Below are positions 24,978-35,222 of a stretch of DNA of 41,298 bases, piece by piece. Source of the stretch: Hydrogenophaga palleronii NBRC 102513 (lineage in GTDB: Bacteria > Pseudomonadota > Gammaproteobacteria > Burkholderiales > Burkholderiaceae_C); contig NZ_BCTJ01000032.1 in assembly GCF_001571225.1 (NCBI RefSeq), forward strand, positions 1 to 41,298, given 5' to 3'. The notes beneath the pieces were generated by a model. The model made no database searches, was not told the DNA's origin, and was given only the letters and a program-made list of their open reading frames with translations. Each line of letters starts with the position of its first letter. Positions within the stretch are counted from its first letter, which is position 1. Position numbers and translations under genes: made by a program.

Positions 24978-25934
24978 ATGACCAAAACCATCAAAGTCGC
25001 CCTCGCGGGCGCGGGCGCCTTCGGTATCAAGCACCTGGACGGCATCAAGAACATCGACGGTGTCGAGGTGATCTCGCTGATCGGCCGTGAGCTGGACAAG
25101 ACGAAGGAAGTGGCCGCCAAGTACGGCATCGGCCACGTCACCACCGAGCTGTCCGAATCGCTCGCGCTGAAGGAACTCGACGCCGTCATCCTCTGCACCC
25201 CGACGCAGATGCACGCCGAGCAGACGCTCGCCTGCCTGCAAGCCGGCAAGCACGTGCAGGTGGAGATTCCGCTGTCCGACAACCTCGCCGGTGCGCAGGC
25301 GGTGGTCGACCTGCAGAAGAAGACGGGCCTGGTTGCCATGTGCGGCCACACGCGCCGCTTCAACCCCAGCCACCAGTACGTGCACAACGAGATCACGGCG
25401 GGCAAGTTCAACATCCAGCAGATGGATGTGCAGACCTATTTCTTCCGCCGCACCAACACCAACGCGCTGGGCCAGGCGCGCAGCTGGACCGACCACCTGC
25501 TGTGGCACCACGCCGCGCACACCGTGGACCTGTTCGCCTACCAGGCCAACAGCCCCATCGTGCAGGCCAACGCGGTGCAAGGCCCGATCCATCCCACGCT
25601 GGGCATCGCCATGGACATGAGCATCCAGCTCAAGGCCGCCAACGGCGCCATCTGCACGCTCTCGCTCTCGTTCAACAACGACGGCCCGCTCGGCACCTTC
25701 TTCCGCTACATCGGTGACACCGCGACCTATCTCGCGCGTTACGACGACCTGTTCAACGGCAAGGACGAACAGATCGACGTGTCCCACGTGGCCGTGAGCA
25801 TGAACGGCATCGAGCTGCAGGACCGCGAGTTCTTCGCCGCCATCCGCGAAGGCCGTGAGCCCAACTCCAGCGTGGCCAAGGTGTTCGCCTGCTACCAGGT
25901 GCTGCACCAGCTCGAACAGCAACTCAACGGCTGA
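24978..25934 (+). CDS. ligC: 4-carboxy-2-hydroxymuconate-6-semialdehyde dehydrogenase
   Basis: This 318-residue Gfo/Idh/MocA-family NAD(P) oxidoreductase starts MTKTIKVALAGAGAFGIKHL, with the Rossmann motif GAGAFG. LVAMCGHTRRFNPSHQYVH and SWTDHLLWHHAAHTVDLF are typical of LigC/PmdC. It oxidises the cyclised ring-cleavage product to 2-pyrone-4,6-dicarboxylate. The ATG at 24978 has GGAGA at 24964-24968 within the end of ligB, one base after the ligB stop, so the genes are tightly coupled. It closes the operon; a hairpin follows. Confidence 0.95.
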   Translation: MTKTIKVALAGAGAFGIKHLDGIKNIDGVEVISLIGRELDKTKEVAAKYGIGHVTTELSESLALKELDAVILCTPTQMHAEQTLACLQAGKHVQVEIPLSDNLAGAQAVVDLQKKTGLVAMCGHTRRFNPSHQYVHNEITAGKFNIQQMDVQTYFFRRTNTNALGQARSWTDHLLWHHAAHTVDLFAYQANSPIVQANAVQGPIHPTLGIAMDMSIQLKAANGAICTLSLSFNNDGPLGTFFRYIGDTATYLARYDDLFNGKDEQIDVSHVAVSMNGIELQDREFFAAIREGREPNSSVAKVFACYQVLHQLEQQLNG

Positions 25935-25940
25935 AGCCGC

Positions 25941-25960
25941 CAGCCCTTCGCGAGGGGCTG
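25941..25960 (+). terminator. Hairpin after the protocatechuate operon
   Basis: CAGCCC (25941-25946) pairs with GGGCTG (25955-25960) around an eight-base loop, seven bases after the ligC stop. There is no T-run, so it may be a weak or Rho-assisted end or an mRNA-protecting structure. Confidence 0.45.
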
Positions 25961-26079
25961 ACGCGCCCACCCCGCCGACTAGAATCAGCCGGCACATGGG
26001 GTGGGCGTTTTCCATGGCGAGGCCGGCGGCCCGTTTCCCACCCACTTACCCACACACCCACGCACTGGGAGCTTCATCG

Positions 26080-27081
26080 ATGCAACAACGCCAACTCGGT
26101 TCCTTCAGCGTCTCGGCCATCGGCCTGGGCTGCATGAACATCTGCCATGCCTATGGGGCACCGGTGTCCCGGGAGCAGGCCGAGCGAGTGCTGCTCACCG
26201 CGCTCGACCGCGGCGTGACGCACTTCGACACCGCCGCGCTGTATGGCTTTGGCGTCAGCGAGACGCTGGTGGGCGAGGTGTTGGGCAAGCACCGCAACCA
26301 GTTCACGCTCGCCAGCAAGTGCGGCATGCAGGGCGTGGACGTGGGCGGTGACGGCAAGCTGGTGCGCGTGATCGATGGCCGCCCGGCCACCCTGCGCGCC
26401 ACCTGCGAGGCCGCGCTCAAGCGCCTCAAGACCGACGTGATCGACCTCTACTACCTGCACCGCTGGGACAAGCAGGTGCCGATTGAAGACAGCGTGGGCG
26501 CGCTCAGCGACCTGGTGCGCGCGGGCAAGATCCAGAGCATCGGCCTGAGCGAAGTGTCGGCCGACACGCTGCGCAAGGCGCATGCGGTGCACCCGATTGC
26601 CGCGCTGCAGACCGAGTACTCGCTGTGGTCGCGCAACGCCGAAATCGCGGTGCTGAAAGCCTGCCGCGAACTGGGCGTGTCCTTCGTCGCCTTCAGCCCG
26701 GTGGCGCGTGGTTTCCTGTGTGGCGAGATCGATATCGGCGCCTTCGACGCCAAGGACATCCGCCGCGCCATGCCGCGTTTCACACCCGAGAACTACGCCG
26801 CCAACCTCAAGCTGCTGGCGCCGTTCCAGGCCATCGCGCGCGAGGTGGGTTGCACACCGGCGCAGCTCGCCATTGCCTGGCTGCTGCACCAGGGCCAGGA
26901 CATCCTGCCCATTCCCGGCACCGCCAACCCGGCCCACGTGCGCGACAACGTGGGTGCGGCCGATGTGCGCCTGGACGCGGCCACGCTGGGCCAGCTCGAT
27001 GCGCTGATCAACCAGCGCACGGTGAGCGGCAACCGCTACAACGAGCAGGCGAACCGCGAAGTCGACACCGAAGCGTATTGA
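26080..27081 (+). CDS. Aldo/keto reductase
   Basis: This 333-residue (beta/alpha)8 NADPH-dependent reductase has the complete AKR tetrad: Asp50 and Tyr55 in HFDTAALYG, Lys80 in LASKCG and His127 in YYLHRWD. The C-terminal half has the phosphate-binding region ILPIPGTANPAHVRDN. It resembles the AKR11/13-type family that reduces aldehydes and ketones of varied origin. The ATG at 26080 has GGGAG at 26067-26071. It lies 145 bases after ligC and probably has its own promoter. A role in removing aromatic aldehydes is possible but not shown. Confidence 0.9.
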   Translation: MQQRQLGSFSVSAIGLGCMNICHAYGAPVSREQAERVLLTALDRGVTHFDTAALYGFGVSETLVGEVLGKHRNQFTLASKCGMQGVDVGGDGKLVRVIDGRPATLRATCEAALKRLKTDVIDLYYLHRWDKQVPIEDSVGALSDLVRAGKIQSIGLSEVSADTLRKAHAVHPIAALQTEYSLWSRNAEIAVLKACRELGVSFVAFSPVARGFLCGEIDIGAFDAKDIRRAMPRFTPENYAANLKLLAPFQAIAREVGCTPAQLAIAWLLHQGQDILPIPGTANPAHVRDNVGAADVRLDAATLGQLDALINQRTVSGNRYNEQANREVDTEAY

Positions 27082-27083
27082 CG

Positions 27084-27160
27084 CTCCCCCCGCCGCGCTG
27101 CGCGCGACCCCCTAGGGGGCGCTCTCTGGGGCCGGCGGAGCCGGATTCTCGAGAGCCCTG
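27084..27160 (+). repeat. Stop-codon-anchored hairpin repeat, copy 7 (full)
   Basis: It starts three bases after the aldo/keto reductase stop: CCGCGCTGCGCGCG leader, hairpin CCCCCTAGGGGG, then GCCGGC-GGA-GCCGG. The distal part diverges (TTCTCGAG instead of TTCCGCGG). Confidence 0.78.
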
Positions 27161-27240
27161 GATCAGGCCCTTCGCTCCGGAGCGGCGAGGCAGAAAGCGA
27201 CTGATGGGCGGCGTGGGAGGTGCCATCCAGGACACACAAG

Positions 27241-27306
27241 GATCCGGCTTTGCCAGTCCGAGGGTGCGCCTCCTTGAGGGGGCCGCGCGCAGCGCGGCGG
27301 GGGTGG
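27241..27306 (-). repeat. Hairpin repeat copy 8, orphan on the minus strand
   Basis: Read on the minus strand it has the CCCCCGCCGCGCTGCGCGCG leader, a hairpin CCCCCTCAAGGAGG and CTGGC-AAA-GCCGG. Unlike the other copies no minus-strand stop codon of a recognisable gene precedes it. Confidence 0.7.
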
Positions 27307-27411
27307 ACCGAAATCTACTGAAACAAAACGAGACGTCGGCGAGACGACGCGGGGCAAGGTGCCCGGCACCATGACGGTCATGTTCAACAGTCCCTTTGAA
27401 AGGACACCGTC

Positions 27412-27879
27412 ATGAAACACTGGATCAAGCGTTCCCTCATGGCCTTCACCGGCGCGTCCATCGCCGTGGGTGGTCTGGCCGCCTGCGGCACGCGGCACCA
27501 CGACCGTGCGCCCATGAGCGCCGAGAAGATCGCCGAAGTGCGCGGCAAGGTGGTCAACCGCATCACCAGCAAGCTCGACCTGAATGCTGAGCAGCAGCAG
27601 AAACTCAACCTGCTGGCCGACAAGGTGCAGGCCCAGCGCACCGCCCTCATGGGGCAGACAACCGACCCGCGCGGCGACGTGCGGGCCCTGGTGGCGGGCG
27701 AGAAGTTCGACCGCGCCCGCGCCCTGAGCCTGCTCGACGAAAAGACCCGCGTGGTGCAGGTGAGCACGCCCGAGGTGATCAACGCCTTTGCCGATTTCTA
27801 CGACAGCCTGAACCCCACGCAACAGGCCGAACTGCGCGAGCGCCTGCAGAAGCGCCGCGGCTGGTGGTCGCGCGGCTGA
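27412..27879 (+). CDS. Spy/CpxP-like periplasmic lipoprotein
   Basis: This 155-residue protein has a lipoprotein signal: MKHWIKRSLMAFTGASIAVG followed by GLAACG, with Cys25 as the lipid site. The rest is helical and charged, with two LTxxQ-like motifs (LDLNAEQQQKL and LNPTQQAEL) typical of Spy/CpxP envelope-stress chaperones. AAAGGA precedes the ATG. It lies upstream of a response regulator and histidine kinase, an arrangement like CpxP with CpxRA. I infer that it senses or buffers envelope protein damage and feeds back on the kinase. Confidence 0.85.
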   Translation: MKHWIKRSLMAFTGASIAVGGLAACGTRHHDRAPMSAEKIAEVRGKVVNRITSKLDLNAEQQQKLNLLADKVQAQRTALMGQTTDPRGDVRALVAGEKFDRARALSLLDEKTRVVQVSTPEVINAFADFYDSLNPTQQAELRERLQKRRGWWSRG

Positions 27880-27893
27880 GCGGGGTGGGCCGC

Positions 27894-28190
27894 ATGTCGC
27901 CCGCCTTGCGCACGCTTGCGCACCCGTGGCGTGAGCATGGGCCGGCGCTGCTGGCCGGGGTGCCCGACCCGCACGACGAACTGCTGGCCCTGGTCTGGGG
28001 CCCGCGCTTCGACCGCCAGCACGCGCTCGGCCTGTGGGCCCGGCTGTCGCGCCGCCAGCCGCACGCGGCGGTGCTCACGCTGCCCGCCATCCTCTCGGCC
28101 GCCGACCGCTTCGACGGCCTCGACCGCCCCAGCCAGCAACGGCTGCGCCGCCTCATCGTGCGCCACCGCGCGCTGAGCAGCGCCGCCTGA
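27894..28190 (+). CDS. Small hypothetical protein
   Basis: This 98-residue protein (MSPALRTLAHPWREHGPALL at the start) is basic, rich in Leu, Ala and Arg, with no signal peptide or membrane segment. I do not recognise a family. It starts 14 bases after the Spy-like gene; a GTG at 27864 in the same frame would make it overlap that gene. GGGGTGGG lies just before the ATG. It ends 24 bases before the response regulator, so it is part of the operon by spacing. The frame is free of stops and keeps the high third-position GC expected of a real gene. Confidence 0.6.
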   Translation: MSPALRTLAHPWREHGPALLAGVPDPHDELLALVWGPRFDRQHALGLWARLSRRQPHAAVLTLPAILSAADRFDGLDRPSQQRLRRLIVRHRALSSAA

Positions 28191-28214
28191 GCGTGGCCTG
28201 ATCCACAATGCCGC

Positions 28215-28922
28215 ATGCACCGCGTTCTGCTGATTGACGACGACGAACAGCTGGGTCCGCCGCTGGCGACCTACTTCCAGCGCTTCGAGCTGGCGCTCAG
28301 CCACGCGTTGCGCCCCAGCGAGGGCCTGGCGCGCCTGCGTGCCGAGGCGTTCGACGCAGCCATCCTCGACGTGATGCTGCCCGAGACGGACGGCTTCGAG
28401 CTGTGCCGCACCATCCGGCAGGAGAGCGACATCCCCATCGTCATGCTGACCGCGCGCGGCGATGTGATGGACCGTGTGGTCGGCCTTGAACTGGGCGCCG
28501 ACGCCTACCTGCCCAAACCGTTCGAGCCGCGTGAGCTGGTGGCCCACATCCAGACCGTGCTGCGCCGGCGCCACGGTGGCAATGGGCGGCCCGTATCGGC
28601 GGCTGCCGCGATGGCGCCCGACGTGCTGGCCTTCGAGGGCCTCACCGTGGACCCGACGCGCCGCAGCGTGTTGCGCCTGGGCGAGCCGGTGGAACTCACC
28701 AGCACCGAGTTTGACCTGCTGCACCTGCTGGCGCGCGACAGCGGCCGGGTGTTCAGCCGCGACGACATCCTCAACCAGCTGCGTGGCCACGACGCCGACC
28801 TGTACACGCGCGCGGTCGACATCGTGGTGAGCCGCCTGCGCAAGAAGCTGGAGCCGCTGGACTGCATCAAGACGCTGCGCAATGCGGGTTATTCGCTGGC
28901 CCTGCGTAAGCTCGTGCCATGA
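28215..28922 (+). CDS. OmpR-family response regulator
   Basis: This 235-residue protein has a receiver domain (VLLIDDDEQ acidic pocket, phospho-acceptor Asp52 in AILDVMLPETDG, the conserved Lys in YLPKPFEP) and a C-terminal winged helix (LTSTEFDLLHLLARDSGRVF, VDIVVSRLRKKLEP). It belongs with the CpxR/OmpR group. Its stop overlaps the kinase start (ATGA at 28919-28922), so the pair is translationally coupled. Targets probably include the Spy-like gene upstream; no binding site was identified. Confidence 0.93.
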   Translation: MHRVLLIDDDEQLGPPLATYFQRFELALSHALRPSEGLARLRAEAFDAAILDVMLPETDGFELCRTIRQESDIPIVMLTARGDVMDRVVGLELGADAYLPKPFEPRELVAHIQTVLRRRHGGNGRPVSAAAAMAPDVLAFEGLTVDPTRRSVLRLGEPVELTSTEFDLLHLLARDSGRVFSRDDILNQLRGHDADLYTRAVDIVVSRLRKKLEPLDCIKTLRNAGYSLALRKLVP

Positions 28923-30346
28923 GCACAGGCACGAGTGAAGGCAAGCGTGCACCGGTGAGCGCGCCCACCCCGCCGCGCCCACCCTGGTACCGCCGGGCCG
29001 TGCAGAAACTGCGCTGCTCGCTCAAGCTGCGCCTGGTGATGGTGTTCCTGCTGCTGGCGATGGCGATGTCGTTCACCTTCATCAGCGGCGCACAGAAGGC
29101 GTTCTCGGTGGGCTGGCGCGAGGCCGCTCGGCCGCTGCTGCAGGACTACGTGACCCGGCTCGCCACCGAGGTCGCGCCGGCGGGCACGCCCAGCGTCGAG
29201 CGCGCCCAGGCCCTGGTGCAGCGCCTGCCGCTCACCATCGACATCACCGGTCCGCAGACCCAGTGGCGCTCGCACCCCGAGCAGGCCCACGCATACTGGC
29301 GGCGCGACCGTTCCCGCGCGCTGCACACCGATGCCGACGACGCCGGGTGGGGCGATGAGCAGGACTGGCAGGCGCTGCTGGTGCGCAAGACCGCCGATGG
29401 CCACCGCATCGAGTTCGGCGTCGATGAAGCCGTGTTCGACCGGCGGCCCAGACTCATCGGCTACACCCTCGTGGCCTTGCTCGTCCTCACGCTGCTGGCC
29501 TTCCTGTACGTGCGCCGCCTGCTGCGCCCGCTCGACGACATCCGCCAGGGCGCCCAGCGCTTCGGCGCGGGCGAGTTCCAGCAGCCCATTGCCGTCCGCC
29601 ACCCCGAGGGGCCCGACGAACTGGGCGAGCTCGCCGCCACCATCAACACCATGGGTCAGGACATCCAGCAGATGCTCGAAGCCCAGCGCGCCTTGCTGCT
29701 GGCCATCAGCCACGAGCTGCGCAGCCCGCTCACACGCGCGCGCCTGAACGTCGAGCTGCTGCCCGAGTCAAACGAGGTGCAACCGCAGCGCGAGGCCTTG
29801 CTGCGCGACCTGAGCGAAATGGCCCGCCTCATCAGCGACCTGCTGGAAAGCGAGCGCCTGGCCGGGCGCCACCAGGCACTGCAGCGCGAACCCACCGACC
29901 CGGCGGCGCTGGCGCGCGAGGTGCTGGACGAACTGGCCGTCACGCAGGCCGCGGCGCGCGGCATCGTGCTGCACGCCGAGTCCGGCCTGCCCACGCTGGC
30001 GCTGGACCGCATCCGCGTGCGCCTGCTGCTGCGCAACCTGCTGGACAACGCGCTGCGCCACAGCGCCGGCGCGCCACAACCGGTGGCACTCCACCTGCGC
30101 GCGCTGCCGACAGGGCAGGGCATCGAGCTGGAAGTGCGCGACCACGGCGCGGGCGTGCCCGAGGAGCAGCTGCCACAACTCGGCCAGGCCTTCTTCCGCC
30201 CCGACAGCGCACGCACACGCAGCGCCGGCGGCGTCGGCCTGGGCCTGTACCTGTGCCGGCTGGTGGCGCAGGCGCACGGCGGCACGTTCGTGGTGCGCAA
30301 TGCGCGGCCTGGCTTGTCGGTGACAGTGACCCTGCGCGACGGCTGA
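28919..30346 (+). CDS. Sensor histidine kinase, EnvZ/CpxA type
   Basis: This is a 475-residue membrane kinase. The first membrane segment is about residues 38-56, a periplasmic region of about 120 residues follows, and the second segment is about 179-198. A HAMP domain (RPLDDIRQGAQRFGAGEF) leads to the phospho-acceptor His265 in LLAISHELRSPLTRARLN. The ATPase domain has LLRNLLDNALRH and GGVGLGLYLCRLV. It pairs with the overlapping response regulator. The short periplasmic sensor and Spy-like neighbour point to envelope stress or metal sensing. Confidence 0.93.
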   Translation: MSTGTSEGKRAPVSAPTPPRPPWYRRAVQKLRCSLKLRLVMVFLLLAMAMSFTFISGAQKAFSVGWREAARPLLQDYVTRLATEVAPAGTPSVERAQALVQRLPLTIDITGPQTQWRSHPEQAHAYWRRDRSRALHTDADDAGWGDEQDWQALLVRKTADGHRIEFGVDEAVFDRRPRLIGYTLVALLVLTLLAFLYVRRLLRPLDDIRQGAQRFGAGEFQQPIAVRHPEGPDELGELAATINTMGQDIQQMLEAQRALLLAISHELRSPLTRARLNVELLPESNEVQPQREALLRDLSEMARLISDLLESERLAGRHQALQREPTDPAALAREVLDELAVTQAAARGIVLHAESGLPTLALDRIRVRLLLRNLLDNALRHSAGAPQPVALHLRALPTGQGIELEVRDHGAGVPEEQLPQLGQAFFRPDSARTRSAGGVGLGLYLCRLVAQAHGGTFVVRNARPGLSVTVTLRDG

Positions 30347-30367
30347 CGCTGCCTGCGCCGCGTCATG

Positions 30368-30396
30368 AAAAAAGGGAGCCGATGGCTCCCTTTTTT
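30368..30396. terminator. Bidirectional terminator between the kinase and rpoD
   Basis: AAAAAAGGGAGCC (30368-30380) and GGCTCCCTTTTTT (30384-30396) form a perfect 13-bp stem with a GAT loop. The A-run and T-run let it end both the plus-strand kinase operon and the minus-strand rpoD transcript (stop at 30415). Confidence 0.95.
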
Positions 30397-30414
30397 GTTG
30401 TCGTCGACGGCCGC

Positions 30415-32763
<2,349 letters not shown>

Positions 32764-33081
32764 GAGGACCTCAAAAAAATGTCGAACTGGAACCGGCAGA
32801 ACACACAAAAACCGCCTGAAAGGCCGCGCGACGCGGACCACCCCGGTGATTTTGTTGGGCACAACGCCTGCCTTTCGCCGGAAAGGGCAGGCCTGCAAGC
32901 TGTAGGGCGAACATTTGGTGTGCAGTCCTTGCGGGGTTCCGTCAGGACCTGGGGTGGGTCGCTGAGGTGGCCAGGAAGGTGTTCCATCTAGCCCCGTACA
33001 GGGGCCGGGCCGATGCCGGAGGTGCTGCTGTCGCGCTTGCGGTGCAAAGCCGTGGATTATACCGCCGGCCCGGTGTTTGTG
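32764..33081 (-). other. 318-base rpoD leader and intergenic region
   Basis: No gene is seen between dnaG and rpoD. If transcription starts near 33049 the rpoD leader is about 285 bases. It contains a GC-rich hairpin (32866-32876 with 32881-32892, one bulged G, four-base loop) and a weaker hairpin near 32925-32948 (GTCCT/AGGAC arms). No T-run follows either, so they are not simple terminators. A regulatory leader is possible. Confidence 0.5.
32866..32892 (-). other. Stem-loop in the rpoD leader
   Basis: GCCTGCCTTTC and GAAAGGGCAGGC pair over 11 bases with one bulge around a GCCG loop. It is about 100 bases upstream of the rpoD ATG. Confidence 0.55.
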
Positions 33082-33085
33082 TCAG
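33056..33085 (-). promoter_or_regulatory. rpoD: Strong sigma-70 promoter for rpoD
   Basis: On the minus strand there is a perfect -10 TATAAT (33061-33056) and a -35 CTGACA (33085-33080), five of six matches, with an 18-base spacer. The -35 box overlaps the dnaG stop codon (33082-33084). It gives rpoD its own promoter independent of dnaG. Confidence 0.75.
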
Positions 33086-35106
33086 GCGGCCGGGCTGGCG
33101 ATCAGGGCCTGGAGCTGGTCGAGCACGCGCTTGTAGGCCTCCATGGCGCCGGCTTCGCCGCGGGCCACCCGTTCGGCGAGTTCCCGGGCCTGGGCTTCCA
33201 GGTGGTCGCGCCGCAGGCGGTGCATCACGTCCAGCAGTTCGGCGCGCTCGGCCGCCTGGTCGGTGGCCAGCATGGTGACCTGTTCAACCTGGACACAGGC
33301 AAACGCCTCGTGCTCGTGGCCGCGCAAGGCCTCGCGCATGGCGGCCCAGGGCTGGTGGCCGTGTTCGTGCAGTTGCGCTTCGAGCCAGCCGAACAGCGGG
33401 CCGTGCGGCGCCGGCAGGTGGGCCAGCAGGGCGTGGTCGTCGGCCGACAGGGTGTCCCAGGCTTCGGGGTTGGCCAACAGCAGACCGGTGGCGCGGTCGG
33501 CCCGGCTGCCGCCGGCGCGGCGCGTGCCCAGCATGCGTGGCGGCGGTGGCGGGTTCTTGCGCCACTTGCCACCCTTGCCACCGAAGCTCTTTCCGCCGTA
33601 CTTGCTGCCGCCGCCACCGCCACCGCCACCGCTTGCGCCGTAGCCGCCGCTGTGGTTGTCGTAGCCTGCGCTGAAGTCGGCGGGCTCGTCGTAGGAGGCC
33701 GGCGCACTGCCACCACCGTCGTAGCCGCCATCGCGCGGGGCCGAGGGCGGCGGTGCATGGCCGGCGGCGCGCGGTGCGCGGTGGCCGCCACCGCTTTGTT
33801 GCCAGAGCTGCAGCAGGTCGGCGCTGCCGATGCCGATGCCGGTGGACAGCTCGCCGATGAGCTGGCGCTTGAGCGCGCCGTCGGGCAGGGCGCTCCAGAG
33901 TGGGCGTGCCTGGCTCGCCATGCGCGCGCGGCCTTCGGCGGTGCTCAGGTCGCAGTCGGCGCTGGCGGCTTCGATCAGGAAGCGCGACAGCGGCACGGCC
34001 TCTTTCACGCACTGGGCGAAGGCGGCCTCGCCGTGGGCGCGCACGTAGCTGTCGGGGTCGTGTTCGGCCGGCAGGAACAGGAACTTCACGCTGCGCGTGT
34101 CGCTGGCCAGGGGCAGGGCGGCGTCGAGCGCCTTGCGCGCGGCGCGCCGCCCGGCACCGTCGCCGTCGAAGCTGAACACCACCGAGTCGGTAAACCGGAA
34201 CAGCTTCTGCACGTGGTCGGGCGTGCAGGCCGTGCCGAGCGTGGCCACGGCGTTGCCAAAGCCCAGCTGGGCGAGCGCCACCACGTCCATGTAGCCCTCG
34301 GTGACCAGCGCATAACCCGCGACGCGGATGGCGGTGCGCGCCTCGAACAGGCCGTAGAGCTCGCGGCCCTTGCTGAACACCGGGGTCTCGGGCGAGTTGA
34401 GGTACTTGGGTTCGCCCTTGTCGAGCACGCGTCCGCCAAAGCCGATGCACTCGCCCTTGACGTTGCGGATCGGGAACATGATGCGATCGCGGAAGCGGTC
34501 GTAGCGCTTGGCCTGGCCGTCCGCGCCCTTTTCGTCCTCGTGTTCGATCACCATGCCGGACTCGACCAGCAAGGGCTCCTGGTAGTCGGGGAAGACGCCG
34601 GCCAGGTGCCGCCAGCCTTCGGGCGCATAACCCAGGCCGAAGGTCTTGGCGATCTGGCCCGACAGGCCGCGGCCCTTTAGGTAACCGACCGCGCGCGACG
34701 CCCCCTTGAGTTCCTTCTGGTAGGCGAGCGCGGCTTTTTCGAGCACGCTGGTCAGCGTGGCCTGCTTCTGGCGCTGCTGCGCGGCGCGCTCGCGGTCTTG
34801 CGGCGAGGCGTCGTCTTCGGGCATCTGCATGCCGGTCTGCTGGGCCAGGTCTTTCACGGCCTCGATGAAGCTCATGCCGGCGTGGTCCATCAGGAAACCG
34901 ATGGCGTTGCCGTTGGCCCCGCAGCCGAAGCAGTGATAGAACTGCTTGGTCGGGCTGACGCTGAACGACGGCGATTTTTCGCCATGGAAGGGGCACAGGC
35001 CCATCAGGTTGGCGCCGCCCTTCTTGAGCTGCACGTAGCGGCCAACCACGTCGACCACGTCGACACGGTTGAGCAATTCCTGAATGAAGGTCTGGGGGAT
35101 GGCCAT
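33082..35106 (-). CDS. dnaG: DNA primase DnaG
   Basis: This 674-residue primase makes RNA primers at the replication fork. The CHC2 zinc site is Cys38, His41, Cys59 and Cys62. The TOPRIM domain has LVTEGYMDVVAL (Glu270) and the acidic FSFDGDGAGRR (about 312-321). The C-terminal DnaB-binding domain follows from about residue 540. Between core and C-terminal domain is a 100-residue Gly/Pro/Tyr-rich linker (about 439-538) with eight consecutive glycines, which explains why it is longer than the 581-residue E. coli enzyme. No rpsU gene precedes it here; the upstream neighbour is ggt. Confidence 0.97.
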   Translation of the reverse strand: MAIPQTFIQELLNRVDVVDVVGRYVQLKKGGANLMGLCPFHGEKSPSFSVSPTKQFYHCFGCGANGNAIGFLMDHAGMSFIEAVKDLAQQTGMQMPEDDASPQDRERAAQQRQKQATLTSVLEKAALAYQKELKGASRAVGYLKGRGLSGQIAKTFGLGYAPEGWRHLAGVFPDYQEPLLVESGMVIEHEDEKGADGQAKRYDRFRDRIMFPIRNVKGECIGFGGRVLDKGEPKYLNSPETPVFSKGRELYGLFEARTAIRVAGYALVTEGYMDVVALAQLGFGNAVATLGTACTPDHVQKLFRFTDSVVFSFDGDGAGRRAARKALDAALPLASDTRSVKFLFLPAEHDPDSYVRAHGEAAFAQCVKEAVPLSRFLIEAASADCDLSTAEGRARMASQARPLWSALPDGALKRQLIGELSTGIGIGSADLLQLWQQSGGGHRAPRAAGHAPPPSAPRDGGYDGGGSAPASYDEPADFSAGYDNHSGGYGASGGGGGGGGSKYGGKSFGGKGGKWRKNPPPPPRMLGTRRAGGSRADRATGLLLANPEAWDTLSADDHALLAHLPAPHGPLFGWLEAQLHEHGHQPWAAMREALRGHEHEAFACVQVEQVTMLATDQAAERAELLDVMHRLRRDHLEAQARELAERVARGEAGAMEAYKRVLDQLQALIASPAA

Positions 35107-35151
35107 GGGGAGGGCGTTAGCTTAACTCCCCCCTGCACAGCTTTGCGGCTT

Positions 35152-35184
35152 CCCCTCTCTGCGTGCTTTCGGCGCAGAGAGGGG
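35152..35184 (-). terminator. Perfect 12-bp hairpin after ggt
   Basis: CCCCTCTCTGCG (35152-35163) and CGCAGAGAGGGG (35173-35184) pair without mismatch around a nine-base loop. It lies 38 bases after the ggt stop and 45 bases before the dnaG ATG. No T-run follows on the minus strand, so termination may be partial. Confidence 0.6.
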
Positions 35185-35222
35185 GCGCCAGCTCGGGTGT
35201 GTGCAGCGCCTCGCGCCCCCGT

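Larger units (their letters stand above)
27082..27411. other. 330-base gene-free region with two facing repeats
   Basis: Between the aldo/keto reductase and the Spy-like gene I find no credible coding sequence. The region contains repeat copy 7 on the plus strand, repeat copy 8 on the minus strand, a CGCTCCGGAGCG palindrome at about 27174-27185 between them, and AT-richer sequence from 27310. The last 40 bases include AAAGGA, the ribosome site of the next gene. It looks like a scar where a minus-strand gene was lost. Confidence 0.55.

Noticed and set aside
33607..33632. Short tandem GCC/ACC repeats as a possible CRISPR or satellite
   Set aside because: They are codons of the DnaG glycine linker, with units of six bases and no spacers.
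35107..35222. rpsU upstream of dnaG
   Set aside because: The 116 bases before dnaG hold only a hairpin and no small basic open frame; ggt follows directly.
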